A DNA stretch of 64,000 bases from Pseudomonas yamanorum (GTDB lineage Bacteria > Pseudomonadota > Gammaproteobacteria > Pseudomonadales > Pseudomonadaceae), in contig NZ_JACARE010000017.1 in assembly GCF_013386765.1 (NCBI RefSeq), positions 297,550-361,549 of the forward strand. The letters are read 5' to 3'. Below, piece after piece: positions 15,717 to 24,948 of this stretch. Under the pieces are notes generated by a model, which did no database searches, was not told where the DNA came from, and saw only the letters and a list, made by a program, of their open reading frames with translations. Numbering within the stretch: the first letter of the stretch is position 1; every line of letters starts with the position of its first letter. A program made the position numbers and the translations under genes.

Positions 15717-17081
15717 ATGAAAATAACTAAAAATCTGTTGCAGGTGGGTGTGCTGGGGCTGTCGATCATGGCGAGCAGCGTCATGGCGGCAGTCTCGGCG
15801 GATGAAGCCGCCAAGCTGGGCACGACCCTGACGCCGATGGGCGCTGAAATGGCCGGCAACGCGGCCGGCACCATCCCTAAATGGTCGCCATTGCCAACCA
15901 ACGCTGGTGCCGTGGATGCCCGTGGCTTCCTGGCCAACCCGTACGCCAGCGAGCAACCGCAGTTCACCATCACCGCGCAGAACGTCGAGCAGTACAAGGA
16001 CAAACTGGCGCCGGGGCAGTACGCGATGTTCAAGCGCTACCCGGACACCTTCAAGATGCCGGTCTACCCGACCCATCGCGGTGCCACCGTGCCGGCTGAT
16101 GTGTTCGCTGCCATCAAGAAAAACGCCACCAGCACCAACCTGGTGTCCGGCGGCAACGGCCTGGAAAACTTCGAAACCGCCGTACCGTTCCCGATTCCGA
16201 AAAGCGGCGTGGAAGTCATCTGGAACCACATCACCCGCTATCGCGGCGGCAGCGTGACCCGCCTGGTGACCCAGGCCACGCCGCAGACCAACGGCTCGTT
16301 CAGCCTGGTGTACTTCCGCGACCAGTTCGTGTTCCGCGACAAGATGAAGGACTACGACCCGAAAAACCCGGGCAACATCCTGTTCTACTTCAAACAGCAA
16401 GTGACCGCGCCGGCACGTCTGGCCGGTGGTGTGTTGCTGGTGCACGAAACCCTCGACCAGGTGAAAGAACCGCGTTCGGCGTGGGTTTACAACGCCGGCC
16501 AGCGCCGTGTGCGCCGGGCGCCGCAAGTGTCGTATGACGGCCCGGGTACTGCCGCCGACGGCCTGCGTACCTCCGACAACCTCGACATGTTCAACGGTGC
16601 ACCGGACCGCTACGACTGGAAACTGGAAGGCAAGAAGGAACTGTACATCGCCGAAAACAGCTACAAGCTCGACGATCCGAAGCTCAAGTATGTCGACATC
16701 ATCAAGGCCGGCCACATCAACCAGGACCTGGCTCGCTACGAGCTGCGTCGTGTGTGGCATGTGGTTGCAACCCTGAAGGAAGGCCAGCGCCACATCTACG
16801 CCAAGCGTGACTTCTTCATCGACGAAGACACCTGGCAGGCCGCGGTCATCGACCACTACGACGGTCGTGGCCAACTGTGGCGCGTGGCTGAAGCCCATGC
16901 CGAGAACTACTACGACAAGCAAGTACCGTGGTACGCCCTCGAAACCCTTTACGACCTGCAGTCCGGCCGCTACCTGGCACTGGGCATGAAGAACGAAGAG
17001 AAACAGGCTTATGACTTTGGCTTCACCGCCACCACCAGCGACTTCACCCCGGCGGCCCTGCGCCAGGATGGTGTTCGCTAA
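15717..17081 (+). CDS. DUF1329 family exported protein
   Basis: This 454-aa protein has a signal peptide (about residues 1-23, ending SVMAA) and the DUF1329 pattern: SADEAAKLGTTLTPMGAEMAGN, TIPKWSP, then YPTHRGATVP, VYNAGQRRVRRAPQVSYD, and a C-terminal region of repeated strands around DFFIDEDTWQAAVIDHYDGRGQLWRV. That last part resembles LolA/LolB-like lipid-binding folds, so a periplasmic carrier for a hydrophobic ligand is a fair inference. AAGGAAG precedes the ATG. It lies 43 bp after the DUF1302 gene and is almost certainly co-transcribed. Confidence 0.92.
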   Translation: MKITKNLLQVGVLGLSIMASSVMAAVSADEAAKLGTTLTPMGAEMAGNAAGTIPKWSPLPTNAGAVDARGFLANPYASEQPQFTITAQNVEQYKDKLAPGQYAMFKRYPDTFKMPVYPTHRGATVPADVFAAIKKNATSTNLVSGGNGLENFETAVPFPIPKSGVEVIWNHITRYRGGSVTRLVTQATPQTNGSFSLVYFRDQFVFRDKMKDYDPKNPGNILFYFKQQVTAPARLAGGVLLVHETLDQVKEPRSAWVYNAGQRRVRRAPQVSYDGPGTAADGLRTSDNLDMFNGAPDRYDWKLEGKKELYIAENSYKLDDPKLKYVDIIKAGHINQDLARYELRRVWHVVATLKEGQRHIYAKRDFFIDEDTWQAAVIDHYDGRGQLWRVAEAHAENYYDKQVPWYALETLYDLQSGRYLALGMKNEEKQAYDFGFTATTSDFTPAALRQDGVR

Positions 17082-17111
17082 CGTGCTGTAAACGAGGCCG
17101 CATCCTCGAAT

Positions 17112-17201
17112 GTGGGAGCCGGGCTTGCCCGCGATGGCGGTGTGTCAGTCAACGGATGTATCGACTGACACACCGCCATCGCGGGCAAGCCCGGCTCCCA
17201 C
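17112..17201. repeat. REPIN (GTGGGAGCCGGGCTTGCCCGCGATGGC type)
   Basis: Two near-perfect inverted REP copies flank a linker that is itself palindromic (GGTGTGTCAGTC/GACTGACACACC). The whole element can fold into one long cruciform. It separates the DUF1329 gene from the downstream LuxR regulator, both on the plus strand, so it probably marks the end of the DUF1302-DUF1329 transcript. Confidence 0.9.
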
Positions 17202-17363
17202 CTTTTATTTGGGGCGTTTGGAATATTTGAGCCAGGTCCGCCGGATATTTTTTGTTGTAGTCTTTTTCAGACATTTGTTGCAAAGATCTACAAAGCTGCC
17301 GCTTTTACCGCTAGTCTGCGGACATCTGCAATGCCGACAACAGCCTTCTACAAGAGCCCGGCG

Positions 17364-20093
17364 ATGACTGATCTGTCCCGAATTCAAGGGCCTGCCAGCG
17401 CGGTAATTCCGACCCTGGAAGGTCGCTTCTATCGACCCCCACTGCCTGACGGCTATGTGTTGCGACCGCGCCTGTGCGAACGGCTGAGTGAAGGGTTGGC
17501 CGGGCGTCTGTTGCTGGTAAGCGCCCCCGCCGGGTTCGGCAAGAGTTCGCTGGCGGTGGAGTTCTGCCAGAGCCTGCCGGCCCACTGGCAAAGCCTGTGG
17601 TTGGGGCTCAGCCCCCGCGATAACGATCCGGGACGTTTCCTTGAGCGCCTGCTCGACGGCTTGCAGCAATACTTTCCGCAGTTGGGCGCCCAGTCCCTGG
17701 GCTTGCTGAAAATGCGCCAGCGGCATCAACCCTTTGCGTTTGAAGAGTGGCTCGACGGCCTGCTGGATGAACTGACGGTGCACTTGTCCACCCAGTCGCC
17801 GCTGTTGCTGGTGCTGGATGACTACCATCTGGCGCAAGGCCCGGTACTCGACCGCTGCCTGCAATTTTTCCTTAATCATCTGCCCGACGGCCTGCTGGTG
17901 CTGGTCACCAGCCGCCAGCGCCCGGACTGGCACCTGGCGCGCCTGCGCCTGTCCCGGCATTTGCTGGAACTGCACGAGCAGGATTTGCGCCTGACCCATG
18001 CCGAATCCCTGGCCCTGCTGGACCGCCACAGCAGTTCATTGCGTGGCGAAGCCCTGGATAACCTGATCCGGCGCAGTGAAGGCTGGGTGGCCGGCCTGCG
18101 TTTCTGGCTGCTGGCGGCTTCCGAGGCCGGCAGCGAAGGCGCGCTGCCCCAGGGTCTGCACGGCGGGGAAGGGCTGATCCGCGATTACCTTTTGGAAGAG
18201 GTCATCGACTGCCTGCCCCCTGAAGTCCAGGCGTTTCTCTACGACACCGCCTCCCAGGAGCGCTTTTGCAGCGAACTGTGCGATGCCGTGCGCGAAGCTC
18301 ACGACAGCACGGAAATCCTGCGCTACCTGCAAGCCCACCAGGTATTCCTGGTGCCGCTGGACGAGCAGGGCCATTGGTACCGTTATCACCATCTGTTTTC
18401 CGACCTGCTGCGCACCCGTCGTGCGAGCAATGCCGTATTGCCGGCGGCCAGCCTGCACCTGCGGGCCTGTCGCTGGTTCAATGCGCAAGGCTTGATCGAC
18501 GAGGCGGTGGAGCAGGCGCTGCGTGCGGGCCACCTGGATGTGGCGGCAAACCTGGTGCAGAACCTTTCCGAAGAACAACTGCTGGCGGAGCAAAACGTCG
18601 GCATGCTGCTGCGCTGGAAAATGGACTTGCCCGACAGCCTGTTGATGAGCACGCCACGCCTGATCGTGCTCTACAGCTGGGCCTTGGGGCTTGCCTGCCA
18701 ACTGGACGCTGCGCAGGAACTGGCCAGCCACCTCAGCCGATTCTTGCCGGCGCCTTCGGCCACCGCGCAAAAGTCGATGCTGGCCCAGTGGCTGGCCCTC
18801 AGCGGGATCATCGCCCGGGGCCGTGGCGATCGGGAGCGGACCCAACTGTATTGCAGCGAAGCCCTGGAAAGCCTGCCCCACAAGCGTTATGGCCAGCGGT
18901 TGATGTGCCTGTCGACCCTGTCCAACCTGGCCATCGTCGATGCCGACCTGTGGCGCGCCCGTGGCCTGAACCGCGAATCCCTGGAACTGGCGCAGCGGGT
19001 CGGCAATCCGTTGTTCGAGGCATTGGCCCATTACGACCGCGCACGGGTGTTGCAGGCCCGCGGCGAGATCCTGCGCTCCCTGGATGAAGTGCGCCAGGGC
19101 CTGCAACGCTTGCAAGGCCTGGCGCCGCAAAGGCTGTACGCCGTGCGTGCCCGCCTGGCGTTGTATGAGGGCTACCTGCTGCTGATGCGCTGCCAGCCCG
19201 AGGCCGGGCTGGCTCGCCTGCGCTCAGGGTTGACCGAGGCGCGGGCCTGCCGGGATATCAGCGTGCTGATCGGCCATTGCGTGATCGCCAGCTTCGAAGG
19301 CCGCCGTGGCGACTTCCCGATGGCCTTTGCCGAGCTGGCCGAGGCTGAGCGCTTGATGCACATCTGGGACGTGCCGCCGATTTTCTACCTGGCGATGATC
19401 ACCCTGGTCAAATGCGAACTGTGGCTGGCCCAGGGTCGCACCGACTTGGCCGACGCCTGGCTGACGCGCCTGGGGCAAACCTATAACGGCGAACACGCTG
19501 CGGCTGCGCCGGAGTTTCACCCGCACCTGCCGCAACATATCGAGCTGCAACAGGCGGCGCTTGAAGCCATCCGTCATCAACCGGCGGCCTCGCTGCACCG
19601 GCTCGACGAGCTGGCTCGCCAGGCCCATAACAGCGGCCGGCAGATGATCAGCCTCATGGCGTTGACCCAGCAGGCATTGCTATTGCTGGACGGAGGCCAG
19701 GAAACGCTGGCCCGTGCGGTGTTCGTTCGGGCGCTTGAAGCCGCGGCGGGTGGCGCGATGCAACCTTTCCAGCGCCTGCTGGAGCGCTATCCGGACTGGG
19801 CGCGGGAGCAGCTTTCGCGCGATCCCCATGGCCTGCTGAACCAGAGCCTGCTGGCACTCTTGCCGCAAGTGGCGGTGATTGAAAACCCCCATACCCTTGA
19901 GACCCTGAGCACCCGCGAACTGGCGGTGCTGCATCTGATTGCCCAAGGCTGCTCTAACCAGGAGATCAGCAATCAGCTGTTCATCTCCCTGCATACCGTG
20001 AAAACCCACGCCAGCCATATCAACAGCAAGCTGGGGGTGGAACGGCGCACCCAGGCAGTGGCACGGGCCCAGGAAATGGGATTGTTGGGTTAG
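17364..20093 (+). CDS. MalT-like (LAL) LuxR family transcriptional regulator
   Basis: This 909-aa regulator has an N-terminal STAND ATPase domain with Walker A SAPAGFGKSSLAVEF (about 53-67) and a Walker B-like LLLVLDDYH (near 150), a long TPR-like helical middle, and a C-terminal LuxR-type helix-turn-helix (LSTRELAVLHLIAQGCSNQEISNQLFISLHTVKTH). Such MalT-type activators oligomerise on binding an inducer and ATP. An in-frame ATG at 17331 exists, but the one at 17364 has AAGAG upstream. Its position after acyl-CoA ligase, DUF1302 and DUF1329 makes it the likely regulator of that cluster. Confidence 0.9.
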   Translation: MTDLSRIQGPASAVIPTLEGRFYRPPLPDGYVLRPRLCERLSEGLAGRLLLVSAPAGFGKSSLAVEFCQSLPAHWQSLWLGLSPRDNDPGRFLERLLDGLQQYFPQLGAQSLGLLKMRQRHQPFAFEEWLDGLLDELTVHLSTQSPLLLVLDDYHLAQGPVLDRCLQFFLNHLPDGLLVLVTSRQRPDWHLARLRLSRHLLELHEQDLRLTHAESLALLDRHSSSLRGEALDNLIRRSEGWVAGLRFWLLAASEAGSEGALPQGLHGGEGLIRDYLLEEVIDCLPPEVQAFLYDTASQERFCSELCDAVREAHDSTEILRYLQAHQVFLVPLDEQGHWYRYHHLFSDLLRTRRASNAVLPAASLHLRACRWFNAQGLIDEAVEQALRAGHLDVAANLVQNLSEEQLLAEQNVGMLLRWKMDLPDSLLMSTPRLIVLYSWALGLACQLDAAQELASHLSRFLPAPSATAQKSMLAQWLALSGIIARGRGDRERTQLYCSEALESLPHKRYGQRLMCLSTLSNLAIVDADLWRARGLNRESLELAQRVGNPLFEALAHYDRARVLQARGEILRSLDEVRQGLQRLQGLAPQRLYAVRARLALYEGYLLLMRCQPEAGLARLRSGLTEARACRDISVLIGHCVIASFEGRRGDFPMAFAELAEAERLMHIWDVPPIFYLAMITLVKCELWLAQGRTDLADAWLTRLGQTYNGEHAAAAPEFHPHLPQHIELQQAALEAIRHQPAASLHRLDELARQAHNSGRQMISLMALTQQALLLLDGGQETLARAVFVRALEAAAGGAMQPFQRLLERYPDWAREQLSRDPHGLLNQSLLALLPQVAVIENPHTLETLSTRELAVLHLIAQGCSNQEISNQLFISLHTVKTHASHINSKLGVERRTQAVARAQEMGLLG

Positions 20094-20102
20094 GCGCCTC
20101 GA

Positions 20103-20447
20103 TCAATGGGATCGAAAACCCCAGACGATTTCCACCACCCGTTCCGCCACCATCACATACACCAGGATAAGCAGCAGTTGCAGGACCAAGTGATAACGAA
20201 GCTTGGCGAGCCTGCGGATTCCGTCGCTGACATTCAGCACCATCAGCGCGCTTGAAACCACGATCAAGCCCCATCCGGCCACACTGGACGCCAGGAAGCC
20301 GAGGAACAGCTCATGTTTCCCGGCCAGTGCGTTGGTACCTGCGGCAAACAGCAACGCACACACCAGCAGGTTCTTCACGTTATCGAAGACCTGGGTGCTG
20401 AAATCATTTTCCAGCAACTGCAAATACCACTTCCAGAATGTGCGCAT
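20103..20447 (-). CDS. Small inner-membrane protein (114 aa)
   Basis: The product has three hydrophobic stretches (about residues 26-43, 47-70 and 84-105) between a charged N-terminal amphipathic segment (FWKWYLQLLENDF) and a short basic tail. No signal peptide or known domain is recognised. An AGGGA site precedes the ATG. It is the last minus-strand gene behind pqiC, 23 bp downstream of it, and may be part of that operon. Function unknown. Confidence 0.65.
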   Translation of the reverse strand: MRTFWKWYLQLLENDFSTQVFDNVKNLLVCALLFAAGTNALAGKHELFLGFLASSVAGWGLIVVSSALMVLNVSDGIRRLAKLRYHLVLQLLLILVYVMVAERVVEIVWGFRSH

Positions 20448-20470
20448 GTCTCAATCCCTTGGATCAATGT

Positions 20471-21025
20471 TTACTGCGCTGCAGGGCATTCACTCGATGA
20501 CGTGTCGGCGACCTGGCTGAGCAGTGCGGCAAACCGTTTGACGTTGTTTTGTTGTGCAATCACCAGGTCATCAATGGTCGGCCCCGAGGGCGACTGCACC
20601 ACCGTACGGCACGTCAGCGGCCTGCGTTCGTCGGTGCCCGTCTGACGAAGTCGCCATTTGACGTCGAGCAGGGCGTACTGCCCGGGGATCGAGTCAAAGC
20701 GCTGCACTTCAATGCGCACCGCGAGGTTTTTCCGGTGACTGGCAAGTTGATCCACCAGCGCGCTGCGCAACTCATCCACCAGGCTGGCGGCCCACCATTG
20801 CGTCTCAAGGATGGCCACGCCGCTGTCGCCCTGGCGGATGACAATCTGCGGTCGGTCGACCTGGGGCGGCACGGTGATGCTTTCAATGCGAATCTCACCC
20901 CCTGCAGCCAGTGACGCCGCGCTGCGCTGCACCGGGGTCAGGGTGTGAAATTGGATCGGCTCGCTGCGGCAGGCCGCAAGCAACAGCAACCCGGTGATCA
21001 GCGTGATCTTCAGCGGGAAAGCCAT
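20471..21025 (-). CDS. pqiC: PqiC-like ABC-type transport auxiliary lipoprotein
   Basis: This 184-aa lipoprotein (signal LLLLAAC, lipidated Cys19) has the ABC_trans_aux fold: FHTLTP, IRIESITVPPQVDRPQIVIR, ILETQWWAASLVDELRSALVDQL. In E. coli, PqiC is anchored in the outer membrane and completes the PqiB needle for intermembrane lipid transport. The ATG at 21025 has AGGAG 8 nt upstream; a further in-frame GTG would overlap pqiB. It follows pqiB by 17 bp. Confidence 0.88.
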   Translation of the reverse strand: MAFPLKITLITGLLLLAACRSEPIQFHTLTPVQRSAASLAAGGEIRIESITVPPQVDRPQIVIRQGDSGVAILETQWWAASLVDELRSALVDQLASHRKNLAVRIEVQRFDSIPGQYALLDVKWRLRQTGTDERRPLTCRTVVQSPSGPTIDDLVIAQQNNVKRFAALLSQVADTSSSECPAAQ

Positions 21026-21042
21026 GGTGGTTGCTCCTGTGG

Positions 21043-22698
21043 TCATTTGCGCGGCGGCCCTTGCAGGTCCGATGGCGCAGCGTTGTCGGGGCGACCGCGA
21101 ATCAGCGATTCGGGATGGCGTGCCAGGTAATCCGAGAGCTCTCGCAGGGAGCGCGACATGCGGCTCAGTTCATCCAGGGTCTGGGTCAACTGTTCCCGTT
21201 GCGGGGAATCCTCGGCCAGGGTCGAACTGGCGGACTGCAAGGTTTTACTCACGTCGGCCAGGGTGTTCTGCACGCCGGGCAGTGTCTTCGCGTTGAACTG
21301 GCCCAGGCCTTTACGCAGTTCCACCAGGCTGCCGTCCAGGTTGCCGGCAATTCGCTCGATGGGCAGTTGGTTGATCTTGTTGACGATGCCTTCGAGTTTT
21401 TCCTGCAGTTGCTCCAGGTTGCCGGGAATGGTCGGAATACTCACGGGGCGCTGGTTCGGGTCGAACACGACTTTGTCTGCCTTCGGGAAGAAGTCCAGGG
21501 CGATGTAAAGCTGGCCGGTGAGCAGGTTGCCGCTGCGGGCCTGGGCGCGCAGGCCGTGCTCGATGAAGCTGCCCATCAGGCGCACGCCGCCGGCTTCGTC
21601 GTTGGGGTCATGCTTCAAGACGGTGAGCATTTTGGTGTTGGCTTCGCCGAGGCGCTGTGGGTAGATCACGATGCCGACGTTGACCGGGAAGCTGCGTTTT
21701 TTCTCGTCGAAATCCAGGTTGATCGATACCACCTTGCCGAACTCGATTCCCAGGAACTCCACCGGCGCGCCCACCGTGAGCCCCCGCAAGGCCTGATCGA
21801 AACGCAGGTTCAGGTATTGCGCCTTGCCATTGGGCGGGGCCAGCGCGGTTTGCTGGTCGGCGAACAGTTCATAGGAGTGTTCTTCGTCGGCCGGCTTGTC
21901 GTTGGGGCTGTAGGGCGGGGCGATGAAGGCGATGCCGCCCACCAGCATCGAGGACAAGGATTCGGTTTTCAGTGCAAACCCGTTGGCGCCTACACTCACG
22001 TCGATCCCGCTGGCATTCCAGAAGCGAGTGTTCTCGGTGACGTAGGCGTCATTCGGCGCGTGTACGAACACGTCGATGTTCACGCCTTTGCCGTCGGCGT
22101 CCAGGGCATAGGCCACTACCTGGCCAACCGGGATCTTGCGGTAATAGACGGGGGAGCCGATATCCAGTGAGCCCAAGTCCTGGGTATGCAGTGTGAAGCG
22201 CTTGCCAGGCTCGCCATAGGTAATGGGCGGCGGGTTTTCCAGGCCGGTGAACTGGGTGGCGCGGGTATCGGACTGGCCGATGTCGGCACCGATGTAATCC
22301 CCGGAGAGCAGCGTGTCGATGCCGGAAACGCCCCCTGCGCCGATACGCGGGCGAACCACCCAGAACTGCGAGTCTTCACGGGTGAAGCTTTCGGCCTGTT
22401 TGGACAGTTTGATGGTGGCGTTGACGCTTTTCTGGTCGCCGCTCAACTCCACGTCAGTCACCTGGCCGATCACCACGTTGCGGTATTTGACGTCGGTCTT
22501 GTTGGCGGTCAGGCCGCTGCCGGTCTTGAAGGTAATGGTAATGCTCGGCCCTTGCTGAAGGATGCTGTGCACCACCAGCGAAATGCCCACCAGCACCGCG
22601 ACAATCGGCACGATCCACACCAGCGACACGCTGAAGCGCCGTGTCTTGATCGCGGGTTGGCCCGCAGGCCCCGGTTTGTCAGTGGTTTGCGACGCCAT
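21043..22698 (-). CDS. pqiB: Intermembrane lipid transport protein PqiB
   Basis: The 551-aa protein is close in length to E. coli PqiB (546 aa). It has one N-terminal membrane helix (about residues 27-48) and three successive MCE (MlaD) domains beginning near residues 50, 165 and 290, followed by a long C-terminal helical region (LEQLQEKLEGIVNKINQLP through LRELSDYLARHPESLI). PqiB hexamers form a stacked-ring channel ending in a helical needle across the periplasm. The start overlaps the second pqiA gene by 20 bp, showing tight translational coupling. Confidence 0.92.
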   Translation of the reverse strand: MASQTTDKPGPAGQPAIKTRRFSVSLVWIVPIVAVLVGISLVVHSILQQGPSITITFKTGSGLTANKTDVKYRNVVIGQVTDVELSGDQKSVNATIKLSKQAESFTREDSQFWVVRPRIGAGGVSGIDTLLSGDYIGADIGQSDTRATQFTGLENPPPITYGEPGKRFTLHTQDLGSLDIGSPVYYRKIPVGQVVAYALDADGKGVNIDVFVHAPNDAYVTENTRFWNASGIDVSVGANGFALKTESLSSMLVGGIAFIAPPYSPNDKPADEEHSYELFADQQTALAPPNGKAQYLNLRFDQALRGLTVGAPVEFLGIEFGKVVSINLDFDEKKRSFPVNVGIVIYPQRLGEANTKMLTVLKHDPNDEAGGVRLMGSFIEHGLRAQARSGNLLTGQLYIALDFFPKADKVVFDPNQRPVSIPTIPGNLEQLQEKLEGIVNKINQLPIERIAGNLDGSLVELRKGLGQFNAKTLPGVQNTLADVSKTLQSASSTLAEDSPQREQLTQTLDELSRMSRSLRELSDYLARHPESLIRGRPDNAAPSDLQGPPRK

Positions 22699-23323
22699 CC
22701 GGCATCTCCTCGTTGTGTGGGTTTTCCCAGATCAGGCGCGGATCGAAACTCATTGCCGACAGCATGGTAAATACGACCACCAGGCCAAAGAATAAAATCC
22801 CCAGGCGCGGCTCGATGGTGCCCAGGGCCTGGAACCGCACCAGGGCGGCTACCAGCGCCACCACGATCACATCCAGCATCGACCAGTAGCCGATGACCTC
22901 GACGAAACGAAACAGCTTCGAGCGCTCCTTGCGTGCCCACTGGTTATTGCGTTGTACGCTGACCAGCAGCAGCGTCAGCGCCACGAACTTGATACCCGGC
23001 ACCGCGATGCTGGCGATGAAAATGATCAGGGCGATGTCCCATGCGCCGTGCTGCCAGAACTCCAGCACGCCACTCATGATGGTGCTGTCGGCGCCCGAGC
23101 CGAGCATCGTGGTATTCATCACGGGCAGCAAATTGGCGGGCACGTAAAACGCCAGCGCCGTGAGCATGTAGGCCCAGGTGCGGGTCAGCGAATGGGTCTT
23201 GCGCCGATGCAGCGGCGCGCCGCAACGCTCGCATTCGTCAGGGCTCTCGCTCACGTCGCAGGCCTGGCCGCAGCTGTGGCACAGGCACAGGTTCAGCTCG
23301 CTGGCGGTCGGTGGACGGCTCAT
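22679..23323 (-). CDS. pqiA: PqiA-like protein, second half (C-terminal-type)
   Basis: This 214-aa inner-membrane protein has an N-terminal zinc-ribbon pattern (CLCHSCGQAC then CERCG, residues 12-34) and four membrane helices. E. coli PqiA is one protein of about 417 aa made of two such units; here the two units are separate genes. This one starts within an ATGA overlap with the first unit's stop codon. PqiA is the membrane partner of PqiB in lipid transport between membranes. Confidence 0.88.
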   Translation of the reverse strand: MSRPPTASELNLCLCHSCGQACDVSESPDECERCGAPLHRRKTHSLTRTWAYMLTALAFYVPANLLPVMNTTMLGSGADSTIMSGVLEFWQHGAWDIALIIFIASIAVPGIKFVALTLLLVSVQRNNQWARKERSKLFRFVEVIGYWSMLDVIVVALVAALVRFQALGTIEPRLGILFFGLVVVFTMLSAMSFDPRLIWENPHNEEMPDGVANH

Positions 23324-23916
23324 AGAATGTCCCACAGGTCGCGAATATCACGCCCGGCAATGCGGATCAGCAACAGGCTGAGGGCGGCCAGGGCAAACAG
23401 TCCGGTGCCGGGCAATACATCCAGCATGCCCGCGAGTTTGAACACCGCCACCATGGCGCCGAGCAGGCAGACTTCCAGCATGCTCCAGGGGCGCAGGGCT
23501 TCCAGCCAGCGCATGCACAGCTTGAACGCTGGCGAGCGTTGGCCTTTCATCGCGAAGCTCAACACCCAGATCAACAGCAGCAGTTGGAATACCGGCGCGA
23601 TGATGATGGAAATCGCGGCCACCAGCGCGATGAAGGTAATCGGGCCCTGGGCCAGCGCCACCACTGAATCCCATAAGGTCGCGCTGCTTTTCAGGCCTTG
23701 CAGGCTGATGCTCATCACCGGGTAAAAGTTGGCAAAAACCCACAGCACGGCGGCGGTCAGGGTCAGGGCCAGGCGTTGTTCCACCGACAGCCCGTTGTAG
23801 CGCTGGAGCACGCCTGCGCAGCGGGTGCAGAGGGTCTTCTGATGTTTGGCGAGCGTGACTTTTTCATACACGCAATCGCAGTGTTCGCAGATGATCAATG
23901 GGCTGAGGGTCGCCAT
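23320..23916 (-). CDS. pqiA: PqiA-like protein, first half
   Basis: This 198-aa protein starts MATLSPLIICEHCDCVYEK with a CxxC zinc ribbon (second pair CTRCAG near 30), then four membrane helices (from about residue 48 on). ATG 23916 is chosen because GGAG is 9 nt upstream; the longer frame to 24087 overlaps the divergent MBL gene start and has no family resemblance. It is the first gene of the pqiA1-pqiA2-pqiB-pqiC operon. Confidence 0.88.
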   Translation of the reverse strand: MATLSPLIICEHCDCVYEKVTLAKHQKTLCTRCAGVLQRYNGLSVEQRLALTLTAAVLWVFANFYPVMSISLQGLKSSATLWDSVVALAQGPITFIALVAAISIIIAPVFQLLLLIWVLSFAMKGQRSPAFKLCMRWLEALRPWSMLEVCLLGAMVAVFKLAGMLDVLPGTGLFALAALSLLLIRIAGRDIRDLWDIL

Positions 23917-24085
23917 GAGTCCCACTCCAAGCGCTCTAGGTTGCGCGTTGTATGACGGGCGCCAGAGTAGCTTAGCAGTTGGCGGGTTTGATACTCGTGC
24001 GCTTTCGGATCGGGCGCATCGTCGAACATACTGTGCGCCAGGATGCAGTACAAAAGAGTGTGCCTTTGAATTTGCAGGAATGCCC

Positions 24086-24730
24086 ATGAATATTCAGTCC
24101 CCCGCGCTGATCCGCGAAACCTTCCCGGTCGGCCCGTTGCAGTGCAATTGCACGATTATCGGTGACCCGGTCACCAAAAAAGCCATCGTCGTCGACCCGG
24201 GTGGCAACCATGAGTTGATCCTGGCGCGGCTCGAGGCGCTGGGCCTGAAAGTGGTCAGCATCATTCACACCCATGCCCATCTCGATCATTTCCTGGCCTC
24301 CGGGCAGTTGAAGGAAAAGACCGGCGCCACGTTGCACTTGCACAAGGAAGACCAGTTTCTGTGGGACAACCTGGAAATGCAGTGCCAGATGTTTCGTGTG
24401 CCGTACACACCCGTGCCGTCGCCGGATCGCTGGTTGGAGGATGAAGAAGAACTGGCCTGTGGCTGTGGCGTGGCGTTGCACACACCTGGACACACTCCCG
24501 GCTCGATGAGTTTCTGGTTCGCCGATGCCAAGCTGCTGATTGCCGGCGACACCCTGTTTCGGCGTGGCGTGGGGCGTACGGATTTGTGGGGCGGTGACCA
24601 GGCGACCATCGTGCGCTCGATCAAGCAACGGCTCTACACCCTGGATGAGGCGGCGGTAGTGGTGGCCGGGCACGGTCCGGACACGCGCCTGGGAGATGAA
24701 ATGCGTGAGAATCCGTTTGTAAGGGCGTGA
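24086..24730 (+). CDS. MBL-fold metallo-hydrolase (YcbL/glyoxalase II-like)
   Basis: This 214-aa cytosolic hydrolase has the zinc-binding HTHAHLDH motif (about 61-68), a later His in HTPGHTPGS (about 136-144), an Asp in IAGDTLFRRGVGRTD (near 158-170) and the last His in VVAGHGPDTR. This pattern matches YcbL-type glyoxalase II-like enzymes, which hydrolyse thioesters. AGGA precedes the ATG at 24086 by 6 nt; an ATG two codons upstream is less well spaced. It diverges from the pqi operon. Confidence 0.88.
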   Translation: MNIQSPALIRETFPVGPLQCNCTIIGDPVTKKAIVVDPGGNHELILARLEALGLKVVSIIHTHAHLDHFLASGQLKEKTGATLHLHKEDQFLWDNLEMQCQMFRVPYTPVPSPDRWLEDEEELACGCGVALHTPGHTPGSMSFWFADAKLLIAGDTLFRRGVGRTDLWGGDQATIVRSIKQRLYTLDEAAVVVAGHGPDTRLGDEMRENPFVRA

Positions 24731-24948
24731 AGCAAAAACCGGGTATTTTTTCGGATACCAAGTGGCGACTATCAGACGAACCTTATAGAGAAAATGACAA
24801 TTACCGTTCAGGAAGTCTCTGCTAGGGTTTCACTGTGCACAGCGTTGGCCGGGCATGGAATTTTTACCGTTTGTCGTGTTCCAAGCTCGGCACAGGTCCA
24901 TTGCCAATGTCCTCTGCATCACAGAATGCAAAAGTAGGAGCTTCCTTC

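Noticed and set aside
23917-24087. N-terminal extension of the first PqiA-like protein
   Set aside because: The extra 57 residues overlap the divergent MBL gene start, are not hydrophobic or family-like, and a good site precedes ATG 23916.
24731-24790. Terminator-like sequence after the MBL gene (ACCGGGTATTTTTTCGG)
   Set aside because: The stem is too short and the T-run lies inside the possible loop; not convincing as an intrinsic terminator.
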